DNA of 13,984 nt, taken from positions 1-13,984 of the forward strand of contig CAKTJX010000041.1 of NCBI GenBank assembly GCA_934569045.1, written 5' to 3'. The notes under the pieces were generated by a model. That model was not told the DNA's origin. It made no database searches and saw only the letters and a list, made by a program, of their open reading frames with translations. The DNA comes from an uncultured Oscillospiraceae bacterium (GTDB taxonomy: Bacteria; Bacillota; Clostridia; Oscillospirales; Oscillospiraceae). Of this stretch, positions 12,998 to 13,984 are shown in pieces (the stretch's first letter is position 1; each line of letters starts with the position of its first letter). The position numbers were made by a program, and so were the translations under genes.

Positions 12998-13984
12998 TCA
13001 TACCATTGCGGCGGTGATAATGGCCATCTTGTAGACCTCGTCGGCGTTGCAGCCGCGGGACAGGTCGTTGATGGGGGCAGCCAGGCCCTGCAGGATGGGG
13101 CCGTAGGCCTCGAAGCCGCCCAGACGCTGGGCGATCTTGTAGCCGATGTTGCCGGCCTCAATGTTGGGGAAGATGAAGGTGTTGGCGTAGCCGGCCACGG
13201 GAGAGCCGGGGAACTTCAGCTGGCCCACTTCGGGAGCCACAGCGGCATCGAACTGCATCTCGCCATCGATCAGCAGATCGGGCGCCATTTCCTTGGCAAC
13301 GGCGGTAGCATCGTGGCTCAGCTTCACCGTGCCGCCCTTGCCGGAGCCGTTGGTGGAGAAGCTCAGCATGGCAACCTTGGGATCAATGCCGAAGACCTTG
13401 GCGGTGCGGGCAGTCTCAACGGCCACCTCGGCCAGCTTCTGTGCAGCGGTCAGGGTCACATTGCCCTCCTTGTCCACGGAGTCCTCGTAGCTCAGGTTGA
13501 TGGCGCAGTCGCCCATGGCCAGCTTCTCGTCACCCCGAACCAGGATGAAGCAGGAGGACACCAGATGGGCGCCCTTCTTGGTCTTCACCAGCTGCAGAGC
13601 GGGACGGACGGTATCGGCGGTGGAGTAAGTAGCGCCGCCCAACAGGGAGTCGGCATAACCCATCTTCACCAGCATGGTGCCGAAGTAGTTGCCCTTAGAC
13701 AGAGCCTTGCGGCAGTCCTCAGCGGTCATCTTACCCTTGCGCAGCTCTACCATCTTGTCCACCATGGCATCCATGCCCTCGTAGGTGGTGGGGTCGATGA
13801 TCTCCACGCCATCGATGTTGAAGCCGCCCTTCTTGGCGTTGGCCTTGACCTCTTCCACATTGCCAATGAGGATGGGGGTCAGGAAGCCGCCCTCTACCAG
13901 GCGGGAGGTGGCCTCCAGGATACGGGCATCGTGGCCCTCAGTAAAGACGATCTTCCGGGGATTGGCCTTCAGAGTTTCGATCAT
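12998..13984 (-). CDS. pta: Phosphate acetyltransferase
   Basis: Pta interconverts acetyl-CoA plus phosphate and acetyl phosphate plus CoA, the first half of the acetate pathway that yields ATP through acetate kinase. The 328 residues match the short, single-domain bacterial form. Family marks are the start IETLKANPRKIVFTEG, the LLGGATYSTADTVRPALQ block, NGSGKGG, the phosphate/CoA region SPVAGYANTFIFPN, and the active-site loop GPILQGLAAPINDLSRG with Ser309 and Arg310. The ATG occupies the last three bases of the window and gives the normal family N-terminus, so the coding region is probably complete, but its ribosome binding site and promoter are not visible. It converges on argS, sharing the terminator between them. 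No ackA is seen in the window. Confidence 0.96.
   Translation of the reverse strand: MIETLKANPRKIVFTEGHDARILEATSRLVEGGFLTPILIGNVEEVKANAKKGGFNIDGVEIIDPTTYEGMDAMVDKMVELRKGKMTAEDCRKALSKGNYFGTMLVKMGYADSLLGGATYSTADTVRPALQLVKTKKGAHLVSSCFILVRGDEKLAMGDCAINLSYEDSVDKEGNVTLTAAQKLAEVAVETARTAKVFGIDPKVAMLSFSTNGSGKGGTVKLSHDATAVAKEMAPDLLIDGEMQFDAAVAPEVGQLKFPGSPVAGYANTFIFPNIEAGNIGYKIAQRLGGFEAYGPILQGLAAPINDLSRGCNADEVYKMAIITAAMV

Overview
The window looks like chromosome from a GC-rich gut Clostridia, most likely Oscillospirales. The grounds are the protein styles (CIRCE/HrcA heat-shock control, a YkpA/YbiT-type ABC-F protein, small proteins typical of Clostridia mobile elements), AGGAGG-type ribosome binding sites throughout, and two kinds of palindromic intergenic repeat. 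The assignment rests on recognition by eye; I ran no search.

Layout. (1) Positions 1-1130 are visibly AT-richer than the rest and look like the worn edge of a mobile or accessory region. They hold the start of a response regulator, a 99-aa conserved small protein, an overlapping and apparently damaged DUF6061-like gene, and an unassigned remnant. A strong two-way terminator (1088-1131) and a cluster of short repeats (1148-1204) separate this from the 3' end of guaA. (2) Positions 1225-6578, minus strand, form a purine operon in the order purC, purA, purB, guaA. It has a good sigma-A promoter and a short leader that folds as a candidate attenuator ahead of purC. (3) Positions 6653-9338, minus strand, carry htpG followed by a gene for a 206-aa multi-pass membrane protein of unknown function. 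A perfect CIRCE operator lies over the htpG promoter, and a terminator ends the unit. (4) Positions 9411-11173, plus strand, begin with a palindromic element built of 7-bp repeats, followed by an ABC-F ATPase gene. argS follows 13 bases later. (5) The argS terminator faces the end of pta (minus strand), whose start codon is the last three bases of the window.

Function. PurC makes SAICAR. PurB cleaves SAICAR and adenylosuccinate, PurA commits IMP to AMP, and GuaA converts XMP to GMP, so the operon covers a late IMP step and both exits from IMP/XMP. HtpG and its downstream membrane protein are probably HrcA-controlled. The ABC-F protein and ArgRS are both linked to translation. Pta interconverts acetyl-CoA and acetyl phosphate.

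Most of the window is housekeeping, and I found no convincing new multi-gene system. The items most worth a second look are the purC leader, the CIRCE site on an htpG-membrane protein unit, the loss of the second Walker A lysine in the ABC-F protein, the heptamer palindrome, and the decayed element beside guaA.
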